From Kiritimatiellia bacterium (GTDB lineage: Bacteria > Verrucomicrobiota > Kiritimatiellia > RFP12 > UBA1067): DNA of 64,000 nt. Shown piece after piece: positions 1 through 8,021 of this stretch. A model generated the notes under the pieces. The model made no database searches and was not told the DNA's origin. It saw nothing but the letters and a program-made list of their open reading frames with translations. Location: assembly GCA_016296065.1 (NCBI GenBank), contig JAEDKA010000014.1, positions 1 through 64,000 of the forward strand. The letters run 5' to 3'. Both the position numbers and the translations under genes were made by a program. How positions within the stretch are numbered: position 1 is the first letter of the stretch; each line of letters starts with the position of its first letter.

Positions 1-168
1 GCGATTTTACCCACTTGACTTTTGTTCTCATAGGAGAGCCCAAACGCTCGGAGTTCGATTACAAACCGGAAGTGGATTTTCACTTAACGCAAAATGAAAA
101 TTGCCACTTCACCCTTTGTTTACTGGGGTGTGGCCGTTTCCATGCCAGAAAAATTGGGGAACCTCCAA
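1..168. repeat. Right end of a dispersed inverted-repeat element (truncated by window edge)
   Basis: The segment ends in AAATTGGGGAACCTCCAA at 151-168. This is the complement of the left terminus seen at 53248 and 56269 (TTGGAGGTTCCCCAATTT). Internal blocks, such as GCCCAAACGCTCGGAG near 38 and the stretch around CACTTCACCCTTTGTTTAC near 105-122, also occur at about 56522 and 56590 in the complete copy. The left end lies outside the window. The open frame at 15-215 is just the repeat read as protein and should not be called a gene. Confidence 0.85.
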
Positions 169-286
169 CTCTATATACACGAAACCGAAGCGCTGAAGAT
201 GACGCTTCGGTCTAGTGCAACAAGTTAACCATTAGAGTATATGCGCGCAGTGACAGGCAATGACACAGATTTTTAAAGTTTTTACG
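169..286. other. Intergenic stretch with one hairpin
   Basis: No gene is seen here. Arms ACCGAAGCG (184-192) and CGCTTCGGT (203-211) form a 9-bp stem with a 10-nt loop. It lies about 75 bp beyond the stop of the minus-strand gene at 287, so it could be that operon's terminator, but the following T-run is poor. Confidence 0.4.
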
Positions 287-646
287 CTACCCCCAGTGCA
301 CAATGCGCTCGAACAGTGTCGGAAGGCGCACGCGCACGCGGTTCCCGCCCGTCGGCTCCATGACGAGCGCGGCGCATCCGCCGCGCATCACGAGCGGAAC
401 CGGATGCTCCGCGAGCCACCGGCGCGCAAGGGCGCATTTCGCCGGACGCTGCCCGCCGATCCTGAACACCGGCTCCCCGTCCTGCATGTCTATCGAGACC
501 TCCGCGGCAGATGCGCCGCGCACGTCAAACCTGACATATAGGCTTCTCGGGCGTTCGTCGAGGGATGCGAAAAGCTCCGCGGCGTAGCGGCTCAGCTCAC
601 GCGTAGTCGGGTTTTCCGGGTCGGTCGCGATGGTTGCGCGCTCCAC
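287..646 (-). CDS. Small protein coupled to a lipid-A-type acyltransferase, function unknown
   Basis: This 119-residue protein is not recognised. It starts with GTG at 646. A good ribosome site (GAGGGG) begins at the stop codon of the upstream acyltransferase gene, so translation is probably coupled to it. There is no signal peptide or membrane segment; the composition is basic and soluble (about 7 Arg in the last 50 residues). The only clue to its job is its position as second gene in an operon with an envelope acyltransferase. It could be a small accessory factor or a non-essential passenger. The reading frame is convincing from the ribosome site and context; the function is open. Confidence 0.6.
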   Translation of the reverse strand: MERATIATDPENPTTRELSRYAAELFASLDERPRSLYVRFDVRGASAAEVSIDMQDGEPVFRIGGQRPAKCALARRWLAEHPVPLVMRGGCAALVMEPTGGNRVRVRLPTLFERIVHWG

Positions 647-656
647 CTGCCGCCCC

Positions 657-1475
657 TCAGTCGTGCCGCCAGCGGCGGTGCGCCCACAGATACTGCTCGG
701 GATACTTCCTGATCGCCTCGCCGAGCCTGTCGTTCAGAAGCTGCGTCGCCGCAATCTTGTCGTCCGTCTTCGAGAATCGGAGCGGCTTGCCGCCGACGAG
801 CCTGTACCTGAACGGCGCGACGCGCACGAACGAGCCGACCACTATCGGATATCCATAGCGCATGGCGAGCCGCGTCGCGGAGGTGAACGTCTGCGCCCTG
901 CGGCCGAGGAAGGAGAGCATCGGACCCTTCGACGTGTGCTGGTCCATGAGTATCGTCATCGCCGCCTTCGTGTCGACCCACTGGCGAAGAATCTCCGGCG
1001 TGAAGCCGTGGTTCTTGTCGATCACGGTGACGGGCCCGCGGAAATGGTGGTTCTTCATCCACTTCGCGACCAACTTGTTGTTCATCACGCGCGCAATCGC
1101 AATCATCGGACGCGCGAAAGAAAGGACGTTCGTGGCCGCCTCCCAGACGCCGTGGTGCGCGCTCACAAGGAGAATCGGAGTCTCCGGCTCGTCGAGAAGC
1201 AGCCTCGCCGCCTCCGGATCAGCCTCCGAGACGTCGAGATGGTCCCGCCAGTCGTCCTTCGTCACGACGTTCGGAACGGCAAGCGCCTCGCAGATATGCC
1301 CGGCGAGATGGCACCACGCCTTCTTCGCGATGCGCTTCGCCTCCTTCGAGTCGGAAGTGATGCCGCACTTCATTATGTTGTCGACGGATATCCTCCGACG
1401 CTTGAAGAAGAACGGCCAGACGAGCGCGGCAAGGCCGGCGCCGAAGTCGTAGGCATGTCTATGGACAAGATTCAT
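657..1475 (-). CDS. LpxL/HtrB-family lysophospholipid (lipid A) acyltransferase
   Basis: The 272-residue protein resembles late lipid A acyltransferases, which move an acyl chain from ACP to lipid A at the inner membrane. An N-terminal hydrophobic helix (about residues 8-24, AGLAALVWPFFF) fits membrane anchoring. The catalytic HX4(D/E) motif is visible as H107-H-G-V-W-E112 inside SAHHGVWE. The C-terminal WAHRRW signature is typical of the family, and length is slightly below the usual 290-310. It starts 8 nt after an extended -10 box, so the message is probably near leaderless. Acyl-chain and position specificity cannot be read from the sequence. If this is lipid A synthesis, the cell has an outer membrane with LPS. 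Confidence 0.88.
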   Translation of the reverse strand: MNLVHRHAYDFGAGLAALVWPFFFKRRRISVDNIMKCGITSDSKEAKRIAKKAWCHLAGHICEALAVPNVVTKDDWRDHLDVSEADPEAARLLLDEPETPILLVSAHHGVWEAATNVLSFARPMIAIARVMNNKLVAKWMKNHHFRGPVTVIDKNHGFTPEILRQWVDTKAAMTILMDQHTSKGPMLSFLGRRAQTFTSATRLAMRYGYPIVVGSFVRVAPFRYRLVGGKPLRFSKTDDKIAATQLLNDRLGEAIRKYPEQYLWAHRRWRHD

Positions 1476-1483
1476 TTTGAAGT

Positions 1484-1492
1484 ATTATACCA
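1484..1492 (-). promoter_or_regulatory. Extended -10 promoter of the acyltransferase gene
   Basis: On the minus strand this reads TGG TATAAT, ending 8 nt before the ATG at 1475. No good -35 box is visible. The predicted transcription start falls at or next to the start codon. Confidence 0.65.
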
Positions 1493-1498
1493 AATTTA

Positions 1499-3004
1499 TC
1501 ATTTCGAAAACATCCAGTCCCACAGCTCGTCGGACGTCCACACGCCGTTCCACCAGGCCCCGTCCGCATCCTTGCGCGGCACCTCGACGAACGCGCAGTC
1601 CCCTCCGCCCGCGCGGACGTTCGCCGTGAATTCGGAGTAGAGCTTGCTCCAGTACTCGCGGACGTCGGCGCGTACGCCGTCGGACTTGCGCGGCAGATTG
1701 TAGAACCGCCAGTTTCCGGGCTTCTCGGGATGGACGATCGGCGAGTAGGGATGTCCCCAGACCGGGGCGACGGCGGCGAAACGCCCGGGGTGGTCCAGCG
1801 CCATGCCCATCGCGATGCTCGCGCCGGATCCAAGCCCCGTCAGGTAGATGCGGTTGGGGTCGATGCGCGGCGACTTCGCCGCGCGGACATACGCAAGCAC
1901 GAGATCGTTGTACGCCTCGTTCAAGCGGTTCGCCGCTTCGAACGGATAGCCGTACCCGCAGTTGACGTTGCCGTATTCCGGCGGCGCGATCACGAGGAAA
2001 TACGCGGGATGCCGCGCCTGGAACGCGGCGGACGTCACCTTCTCAAGACAGGCCGTCTGCCGGAACTGGAGCTTCAGGTCCTCGCCCTGTTCGCCGCTTC
2101 CGGGCATGTAGACTACGAGCGGCACGGGGTCGTCCGAGTCCGTCTTCGGACGATACGCGAGAAACGGCAGGCTCGGCGGCAAGGCGTGGTCGCAACTCCG
2201 ATCCACGGGCTTTCGGTGGCGCGCAACCGCGCGGGCGTACTCTTCCGCGTTCGGGTCCGGCGGCTTCGGCAACCCGAGGTCGAACCACATCGCGGCAAGC
2301 GAATGGCGCGACATCAGCTCCTTGAGCGCGTCGTCCGCGTCGTACAGGCGAAACGCGCCAGGCATCCCGCTGCCGGGCGCACCGGCGAGGTCGTACGGAT
2401 ACGGACGGCGAACGCGGTAGTTGGGAGAGTATTCGGCGAAGACGTACTCGTACGCCCGCCCCGTCTTGAGCTCCCCCGCCCCGTCGAAGAACTGCCGCGC
2501 CCGCACGCTGCCGTGGTTCGCCGCAAAGCGAAGGAAATAGTCGGCCTCCTCGCGCGTCCACTTCGTGTACGGATTTCGCTTGTTCCCCTCCGCAGTCAGC
2601 AACAGGAAGATTTCGAACGCGAGGTCGCCGCTGCGCGTCTTCACGAATTCCGACACGAGCTCGTCGGCGCGCAGATGCGCCCCTTCTCGGCTTTTCCCCA
2701 TGTCTTCGACATACCGCTTCAGCCAGGCGTTGTAGTCGGCGGGCGGATCGGGCAGCGCCTGCGGCTCGGGATCGGGCGTTTGCCAAAACGCCCGCAGCTC
2801 GCGACCCTCGATCACGTGCTCGTGCACGCGCTCGGGGTCCGGCTGTGGGGGCGCTGGCGGCTCCTCGTAGAGCTTCGGCGCAGCTGTCGCCGTCACCACG
2901 AAGTAGCGGACGGGCGGGGGCGGGGGCACGTAGTCGGCGGGACGGAACGGATACTCCGCCGGACGAACGAGCGCGAACGCGGCAAGAAGCACGGACGCCG
3001 TCAT
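1499..3004 (-). CDS. Secreted protein with a C-terminal alpha/beta-hydrolase domain lacking the usual nucleophile Ser
   Basis: The protein has 501 residues. A short hydrophobic N-terminus (MTASVLLAAFALVRP) may be a signal peptide. The first 280 residues are not recognised. From about residue 285 it looks like an esterase/PHB-depolymerase-type hydrolase: PVPLVVYMPGSGEQGED carries the oxyanion strand, and IYLTGLGSGASIA is the nucleophile elbow. In relatives the elbow is usually TGLSMGG; here the serine position is Gly, with a Ser one place later. It may therefore be inactive or use a shifted residue. The gene starts with an ATGA overlap on the stop of the upstream secreted protein, so the two are translated together. 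Substrate unknown. Confidence 0.75.
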   Translation of the reverse strand: MTASVLLAAFALVRPAEYPFRPADYVPPPPPVRYFVVTATAAPKLYEEPPAPPQPDPERVHEHVIEGRELRAFWQTPDPEPQALPDPPADYNAWLKRYVEDMGKSREGAHLRADELVSEFVKTRSGDLAFEIFLLLTAEGNKRNPYTKWTREEADYFLRFAANHGSVRARQFFDGAGELKTGRAYEYVFAEYSPNYRVRRPYPYDLAGAPGSGMPGAFRLYDADDALKELMSRHSLAAMWFDLGLPKPPDPNAEEYARAVARHRKPVDRSCDHALPPSLPFLAYRPKTDSDDPVPLVVYMPGSGEQGEDLKLQFRQTACLEKVTSAAFQARHPAYFLVIAPPEYGNVNCGYGYPFEAANRLNEAYNDLVLAYVRAAKSPRIDPNRIYLTGLGSGASIAMGMALDHPGRFAAVAPVWGHPYSPIVHPEKPGNWRFYNLPRKSDGVRADVREYWSKLYSEFTANVRAGGGDCAFVEVPRKDADGAWWNGVWTSDELWDWMFSK

Positions 3005-4680
3005 CTTGCGACCCTCCGCTTCGTCTCCCGTCCGCTGCTGTCGAGGGAAAAAAACCTTCCGTCGGACGTCTCGCGCTCAAGACGAGCGCCGTCAAAGCGC
3101 AGGAGCGGCAGCTCGACCCTTCCTGAGTCCAGGTCAACCGAGGGACCGAACGATTTCTCCACCATCATGAAATCCAGCGGAACGGAAATCTGTCGCGGGA
3201 AGACGTTCGCGCAGGGGATGGTGGTCCATTTGCCACGGCTCTCCGGACTCGAATCCGCGTCCGCGAACAGGGGCTCTCCGACGAAGATGGCTGCAAAGTC
3301 GTCCGCACAGCCGGCGAAGGCGTCCTCGGCGACGACAAGCCTGTCGTACCGCCGCAGGATGACGAATGCGTTCAGCCGGGGGCAGTTCGCGAACGCCTTC
3401 TCCTGAATGCGGGCGAAAGAGCCGCCGAAAAGGACGACCGAGCGCAGAGCTGCGTGTTCCGCGAACGCGCCCGCGCCGATTTCCGCTGACGGCTGGTCGA
3501 TGTAGAGCGTTTCGAGCGCAGGAAGGTCTTTCGCAGGTTCTGCGGTGTAGACGGCGCGCGGGAAGACGTCAGGCACGCGGACGAACGGCGAGACGCAGCC
3601 GAAGCAGAGCGCCGAGCGGCCGTCGGGCGAGACGCCGAACGCCAGCAGGTTCGTGTCGGACGGGACGAACCGCTCCGGCGGAGGCGGAATGACCGGACGC
3701 CGCTCGTCCGGTTCGAGTCCGCGGTCGCCCGGCTCGGCGTTGACGCACCACTTGAGCCTTATCTGGAAACAGTCCTCCGGCTCGCTCGTGAGCGTCATGG
3801 ACTTTCGGTCGACGCTCTGCCGACGGACATGCACGTACCTCTGCGACTTGCAGACGATTGGAGCGCCTTTCGTGTAGCCATAATGTCCGCGCACGCGAAA
3901 GCAAAAGGCGAAGCTGCGGCCGAATATGTCGCAGCGAATCATGCGATTCGTGCAAATCGCGTCAGACGCTTCGTACGGCATTCCGAAATCGTCGTCAAAG
4001 GCCCTATCGATCGGCCCCACCCCGTCGCCTTCGTTCAACAGGAACATCTGCCCCGAATCGTCCCGCGGAGGCACAAAGCAATGAGACGAAAGAGCAACGT
4101 GCGTGTCGATGGGGCGGTCGAACCTGAACTCCGCGTCGGCATGGATGCCGTATCCATACGGCGCGAGCAGATCGCCTTCGACGAGGTCGATCTGAACCAC
4201 GGCGTTCGTCGCCGACATCGGCAGCGTGACGTCGACCTCATGGTTCAGCATCGGATGCGGACGGCGCTTCCGCCGCAGGACGATCTCGGTTTCCCCGCAG
4301 TCGGACGACAGGGAAAACTGCCGCGAATAGTATCCCTCGCAAGACACCTTGATTCTCTTGCCGTCATTCACATAGCAATTCAGGACAATGCGCCCGTCCT
4401 CGTCCAACGGCAGCTCAACGGAGTTCCGTCCATGACGGTCAAGCTCAACGACGCGGGCTGCCGCAAGCGGCTCGCCCGAGTCCGAGACAATGCGCGGTCC
4501 CTTCGCCACCCAGGCGCCGTATCGCCAGGCGAGATTGGGAGCGAGACGAAACTCGGCTACTTCCGCCGCGGGCGTGGGAGTATCTGCCCTGAGCGTCCCC
4601 ACACACGCGACGGACAACACGGCCAGCGCAAACGCGTGGCCAAAAACACTGTTGCGCATGTCAATGGCATGACTTTCCAT
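3001..4680 (-). CDS. Secreted protein with BspA-like leucine-rich repeats
   Basis: I chose the ATG at 4680: GAGG lies 6 nt upstream, and a signal peptide follows (hydrophobic FALAVLSVACVGTLRA). The longer frame starting at 4737 uses TTG and overlaps the hisD stop, so it is less likely. The central 350 residues are not recognised but are rich in beta-strand pattern. Near the C-terminus are three or four LRR_5/BspA-type repeats of the form LETLYI..IGAGAFAEHAALRSVVLFGG.I.EKAFANCPRL. Such repeats usually serve surface binding. Downstream it overlaps the hydrolase-fold gene by 4 bp, suggesting the two exported proteins act together. Function otherwise unknown. Confidence 0.72.
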   Translation of the reverse strand: MESHAIDMRNSVFGHAFALAVLSVACVGTLRADTPTPAAEVAEFRLAPNLAWRYGAWVAKGPRIVSDSGEPLAAARVVELDRHGRNSVELPLDEDGRIVLNCYVNDGKRIKVSCEGYYSRQFSLSSDCGETEIVLRRKRRPHPMLNHEVDVTLPMSATNAVVQIDLVEGDLLAPYGYGIHADAEFRFDRPIDTHVALSSHCFVPPRDDSGQMFLLNEGDGVGPIDRAFDDDFGMPYEASDAICTNRMIRCDIFGRSFAFCFRVRGHYGYTKGAPIVCKSQRYVHVRRQSVDRKSMTLTSEPEDCFQIRLKWCVNAEPGDRGLEPDERRPVIPPPPERFVPSDTNLLAFGVSPDGRSALCFGCVSPFVRVPDVFPRAVYTAEPAKDLPALETLYIDQPSAEIGAGAFAEHAALRSVVLFGGSFARIQEKAFANCPRLNAFVILRRYDRLVVAEDAFAGCADDFAAIFVGEPLFADADSSPESRGKWTTIPCANVFPRQISVPLDFMMVEKSFGPSVDLDSGRVELPLLRFDGARLERETSDGRFFSLDSSGRETKRRVAR

Positions 4681-4733
4681 CATCACCCTCATGAATTTCC
4701 ACGGCACGGAACCGAGGCGGCCCAAAGGACGAA

Positions 4734-6017
4734 TCAAGCGTTGAATCGTATCGTCGCGGCGCGACCATGCGCGTCAAGCCCCTCGACGGCGGCAAACGAT
4801 TCGATTGTCGCCTTCGTCTCGGCGAGATCGCCCTTCGTAAACGCGACGAAGCTGTGGCGGCGGCGGAAATCGTCCGGCGTGAGCCCGTTGAACATGTTCG
4901 CCGCGCCGCCCGTCGGGAGGACGTGGCTCGGTCCGGCGACGAAGTCTCCCGCGGACTCGGGGGTCCACGGTCCGGCGAACACCGCGCCCGCGCTCCTGAC
5001 GCCCTTCATCACCTTGAGCGCGTCCTTCGTCATGATCTCGAAGTGCTCGGGCGCAAATTCGTTGACGACCTCGAGCCCCTCCGCGACGCTCTTGGCGACG
5101 ACGATGAGGATTCCGTCGCGGTCTATCACCCGCTTGACGAGCGCCTTCCTCGAAAGAGTCTCCGTCTGGCGCAGCACCTCGGCGCAGATCTCCTCCGCGA
5201 GCTTTTCGGATGTGCACACGCAGAGCGACTTCTCCCATCCGCTGCCGTGCTCGGCCTGCGAAAGAAGGTCCGCCGCGATCCAGCGGACGTCCACCGAACC
5301 GTCGGTAAGCACCGCGATCTCGCTCGGACCCGCCACCTGATCTATCGCGACGTATCCGTAGACCTGTCGCTTCGCCGCCGTCACGAACGCGTTGCCGGGT
5401 CCGGCGATCTTCTGCACCTTGCGGCACGTCTTCGTTCCGAACGCCATCATCCCGATGGCCTGGATCCCGCCCACGCGGTACACCTCCGTCGCGCCTGCGA
5501 GCTTGAGCGCGTAGAGAAGGACAGGGTTCACCTCGCCTGTCTTTCCGGCAGGCGTGCAGGCGACGATCTCCTTCACCCCCGCGGCCTTCGCGAGCGTGAC
5601 CGTCATCACAGAGGTCGAGGCGAGAGGCGCTGTTCCGCCAGGGATGTAGACTCCGACGCGGTCCATCGGGGAGTAGAACTCGCCGAGGGAGCCCCCGCGC
5701 GGGGACTTCATCGTCCATGCCTCGCGGAGCGACGCCTTCGAGAAGCGCAGAACGCGCGCGTGCGCGTCCTTCACGGCCTTAACGAGCTTCCTGTCGATGC
5801 CCTTCTCGGACACCTTCGCGAGGTCGACCCTGAGCGCCTTCGCGCTCTTCGCGGTGAATCCCTCGAACTTCGCGACGAGCTCCATCACCGCCGCGTCGCC
5901 GCGCGACTTGATCTCCGCAAGCGCGGATGCCGCGGCCTTCTCGGCCTCCTCCGGAAACGCCGGACGCGCGTTGAACTTGGAGACGAGACGATTCTCCGGC
6001 TTGACGATACGTATCAT
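4734..6017 (-). CDS. hisD: Histidinol dehydrogenase
   Basis: HisD carries out the last two steps of histidine synthesis, oxidising L-histidinol to histidine with NAD+ and a catalytic zinc in the cytoplasm. The 427-residue length is normal. Diagnostic segments are all present in order: VGVYIPGGTAPLASTSVM (Rossmann part), KIAGPGNAFVTAAKRQVYG, GPSEIAVL, LLSQAEHG, VNEFAPEHFEI, AGPSHVLPTGG and EGLDAHGRAA, which supply the zinc and substrate ligands (Gln, His, Asp, His). No other his genes are nearby. It has its own TTGACG/TATAAT promoter about 105 nt upstream, at the eroded end of the tip array, and the downstream secreted genes may be read through from it. Confidence 0.97.
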   Translation of the reverse strand: MIRIVKPENRLVSKFNARPAFPEEAEKAAASALAEIKSRGDAAVMELVAKFEGFTAKSAKALRVDLAKVSEKGIDRKLVKAVKDAHARVLRFSKASLREAWTMKSPRGGSLGEFYSPMDRVGVYIPGGTAPLASTSVMTVTLAKAAGVKEIVACTPAGKTGEVNPVLLYALKLAGATEVYRVGGIQAIGMMAFGTKTCRKVQKIAGPGNAFVTAAKRQVYGYVAIDQVAGPSEIAVLTDGSVDVRWIAADLLSQAEHGSGWEKSLCVCTSEKLAEEICAEVLRQTETLSRKALVKRVIDRDGILIVVAKSVAEGLEVVNEFAPEHFEIMTKDALKVMKGVRSAGAVFAGPWTPESAGDFVAGPSHVLPTGGAANMFNGLTPDDFRRRHSFVAFTKGDLAETKATIESFAAVEGLDAHGRAATIRFNA

Positions 6018-6122
6018 TTCACTTTCGCGACAGTTGCGCCTTTTTTTCGTTTTTTGGGCAAGAAGTGCTATAATTCATCCCGATCTTCTCACACTCACTT
6101 CTACAACCTCAATTGCGGGCAA

Positions 6123-6152
6123 ATTATACCACTTTTTCCGCAATGCCGTCAA
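6123..6152 (-). promoter_or_regulatory. hisD promoter (TTGACG - 18 - TATAAT, extended -10)
   Basis: The -35 TTGACG is at 6152-6147 and the -10 TATAAT at 6128-6123, with an 18-bp spacer ending in TGG. It is the best sigma-70-like promoter in the window. It leaves a leader of about 100 nt before hisD and overlaps the last codons of the truncated tip gene. Confidence 0.8.
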
Positions 6153-6534
6153 CCGCGACACCACGACATCGGACGCACCGCGAAATCCCGTGATTCTGTT
6201 GTTGCTCAGAAAAGTTATCCCACTTCGGCACTGGGTTCGCCCCAGCGGCGAAAGACTCAGCGGGGATGCCGTGCGAGAGCGCGTACCAGAGGACGTACGG
6301 ATTGGCCTGCAGAAAGGCGCCTCCGCCTTCGCCGTACAGCTCCGCGTAGGGGGAATACCACGCGAACTTGCGCGTCAGAGGCCACTTCCAGCTGCCGTCG
6401 CCGTTCGCCACAACCTCGTCCCGCGTGGAGTAGAAGTTCACGGTGTTGTCAACGTCCCTGAACAGGCCCTTCCACGTCAACCTGCTTCGCTCGTCGGTCA
6501 CGAACCTTGATCTTTGACATTGCAACTTCACCAT
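6124..6534 (-). pseudogene. Truncated type-2 hydrolase tip (array remnant)
   Basis: Residues from about 16 (ERSRLTWKGLF) to ANPVPKW are nearly identical to the tip gene at 9171-9728, including the VNFYSTRDEV strand with the putative catalytic Asp. Identity stops abruptly after PVPKW (about 6218), and the last 27 residues are unrelated sequence running into the hisD promoter. The part carrying the catalytic His in the longer copy is missing. It starts 3 nt after the stop of the partner gene at 6538. It has no partner of its own; hisD follows instead. I read it as the decayed last unit of the array. Confidence 0.8.
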
Positions 6535-6537
6535 TTG

Positions 6538-7485
6538 TCACTTCGGCTCAAGGTTCGTGTCGTTGGGAGTGGGGTTGAATCGATAATTGAGAATTGCCAG
6601 AGCCTTGCCGTTCCTGCCCCCCTCAATAAACAAAGTCCTTATAGTCGAGTAGTTTGCCTCAAGAATATTTCCTTTGTCGTCGACTTTACAACGGCTCCTT
6701 ACTACCATTAGTTTTCCTTTTGGAACGCCGCTGTCTGAAAACACCCCATTATTTCGTGTGGCACTGCATGTAAACTCGGTTTGGAAGATATTGTTCGTAT
6801 CAGCCTTATACACTCCTGTAAAGGCACTTCCACTAGTTTTGTCAGCAAAATAAAATCCTGTACCTTTGCGTACAAACCGAATGTCCATTTGCGCAAACTC
6901 TAACGTCGCCATCGGTCTGCCATCCCATTTGACTTTTACCTCAAAATCAGGGATTTCGCCTCCTCTTCCACTGGCGACCCAGTCCTTTTTTTTCATATCA
7001 AATCCAATCCACGTGTTTGTCGCAGGAACTTCAATGCCGTCATGGAAAGCAAAAAGTTCTATCGGCTTTACAACCTTACGCATCGGCAATTCCAACACCA
7101 TACCCCAAGGCTGCCACTTTCCATCGCGTACTTCGTATTCATGCCCCATCTTTATAAGGCACAACTTCTTTGCGGCTTTATAATATCCGTCTTTCGTAAC
7201 CTCAATTTCAATTTCGTTACCCGTGGTTGTACCTTCTATGACAAACTGCCCCATCGCATCCGTCACACCATTGATAAAATATGCCTTTTCTCGGAAATTC
7301 ATCCCCATCAAGACGTTTACACTGGCATTCGACACGGCGTTCCCGTCATCGTCCGCAGCGGAAACTATAATGCGAAGTTCACCGCCGTTCCGTCTGGCCT
7401 TGAGATATTCAGGGTCTTTCTTATGAGCAAAGACAGACATGGTTGCCATCAGTGCAACTATCGTGACTGTAAGATTCTTCATCAT
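6538..7485 (-). CDS. Exported type-1 partner protein of the tip array
   Basis: A 315-residue protein with a signal peptide (MKNLTVTIVALMATMSVFA) and no lipobox. Residues about 30-125 look like a carboxypeptidase-regulatory/Ig-like beta-sandwich (GNAVSNASVNVLMG... GQFVIEGTTTGNEIEIEVTKDGYY, cut here by dots). The C-terminal half has the pattern FTGVYKADTN, SRCKVDDKG, then ends FNPTPNDTNLEPK. It is a close paralogue of 9728-10675 and shares its C-terminal scheme with 8018-9178. The start overlaps the upstream tip gene by ATGA. Base composition is visibly more AT-rich than hisD. Role unknown; its pairing with one tip type suggests a specific secreted partner, inhibitor or chaperone of the hydrolase. 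Confidence 0.82.
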   Translation of the reverse strand: MMKNLTVTIVALMATMSVFAHKKDPEYLKARRNGGELRIIVSAADDDGNAVSNASVNVLMGMNFREKAYFINGVTDAMGQFVIEGTTTGNEIEIEVTKDGYYKAAKKLCLIKMGHEYEVRDGKWQPWGMVLELPMRKVVKPIELFAFHDGIEVPATNTWIGFDMKKKDWVASGRGGEIPDFEVKVKWDGRPMATLEFAQMDIRFVRKGTGFYFADKTSGSAFTGVYKADTNNIFQTEFTCSATRNNGVFSDSGVPKGKLMVVRSRCKVDDKGNILEANYSTIRTLFIEGGRNGKALAILNYRFNPTPNDTNLEPK

Positions 7486-8021
7486 CGCAGGTTTCCTTTC
7501 TCCACTACTGTTTCATAGAACATAAAATTATAGAAATACGATACATCCTTCATGTCAGAGTGAAGCCAGCGGCCATTCCATTTGGATCGAGCAGGCCAAC
7601 CATTGGGCCGCATCAATCCAAAGGAAGTGGCACTTTCATCCTCCTCATCCTCTGGAGTTGGGACATGGTCGAGATTGTAATTGGAACTACGATTGAGAAC
7701 GGGAAATACCGACGTCCCTCCAGTCGGTCTTGCCAACGCGGGGATGCCCTGCGTGAGGTGTGCCGCGCGGACAAGCAAGCTGATGTTCGTCGAATTCATG
7801 CTTGTGGGGTAGCAGTAGAACACGGTATTTGTCTTGAAGTCTTCTGGCGACATCCGCAGCGCCTCCGACACGGATATCTTGTTGACGCCAAGCAAGTCCT
7901 CCTCTATGTTCCAGCCAGACCAAGTAGTACCGCCCAGCGCATTTGCGGCCCCCCGTCCTTTCCAAAGCTCCTGGTGGTGCCACGAATACTGCACAAAACC
8001 CGAAGTGCCCCTGTCTGTCAT
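7482..8021 (-). CDS. Orphan type-1 C-terminal tip of the secreted hydrolase
   Basis: About 179 residues. It starts at the ATG at 8021 (ATGA overlap with the upstream partner stop); an in-frame ATG at 8036 is also possible. From residue about 6 (SGFVQYSWHHQELWKGRG) onward it matches the last 177 residues of the full-length hydrolase (10672-15201). For roughly 285 bp (about 7728-8010) the DNA is almost identical. It keeps the C-terminal W-L-H-S-D segment with the putative catalytic His, but lacks the nucleophile Ser, the Asp strand and any signal peptide. It cannot be a complete enzyme. It is probably a silent cassette for recombination into the full gene, or a remnant of such exchange. Confidence 0.8.
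   Translation of the reverse strand: MTDRGTSGFVQYSWHHQELWKGRGAANALGGTTWSGWNIEEDLLGVNKISVSEALRMSPEDFKTNTVFYCYPTSMNSTNISLLVRAAHLTQGIPALARPTGGTSVFPVLNRSSNYNLDHVPTPEDEEDESATSFGLMRPNGWPARSKWNGRWLHSDMKDVSYFYNFMFYETVVEKGNLR

Noticed and set aside
15..215. 66-codon frame at the window start
   Set aside because: It is the dispersed repeat translated; a matching non-coding copy lies in the complete element at 56269-56653.
4767..6461. Long plus-strand frame opposite hisD
   Set aside because: Arg-rich antisense shadow of a high-GC gene; hisD is clear on the other strand.
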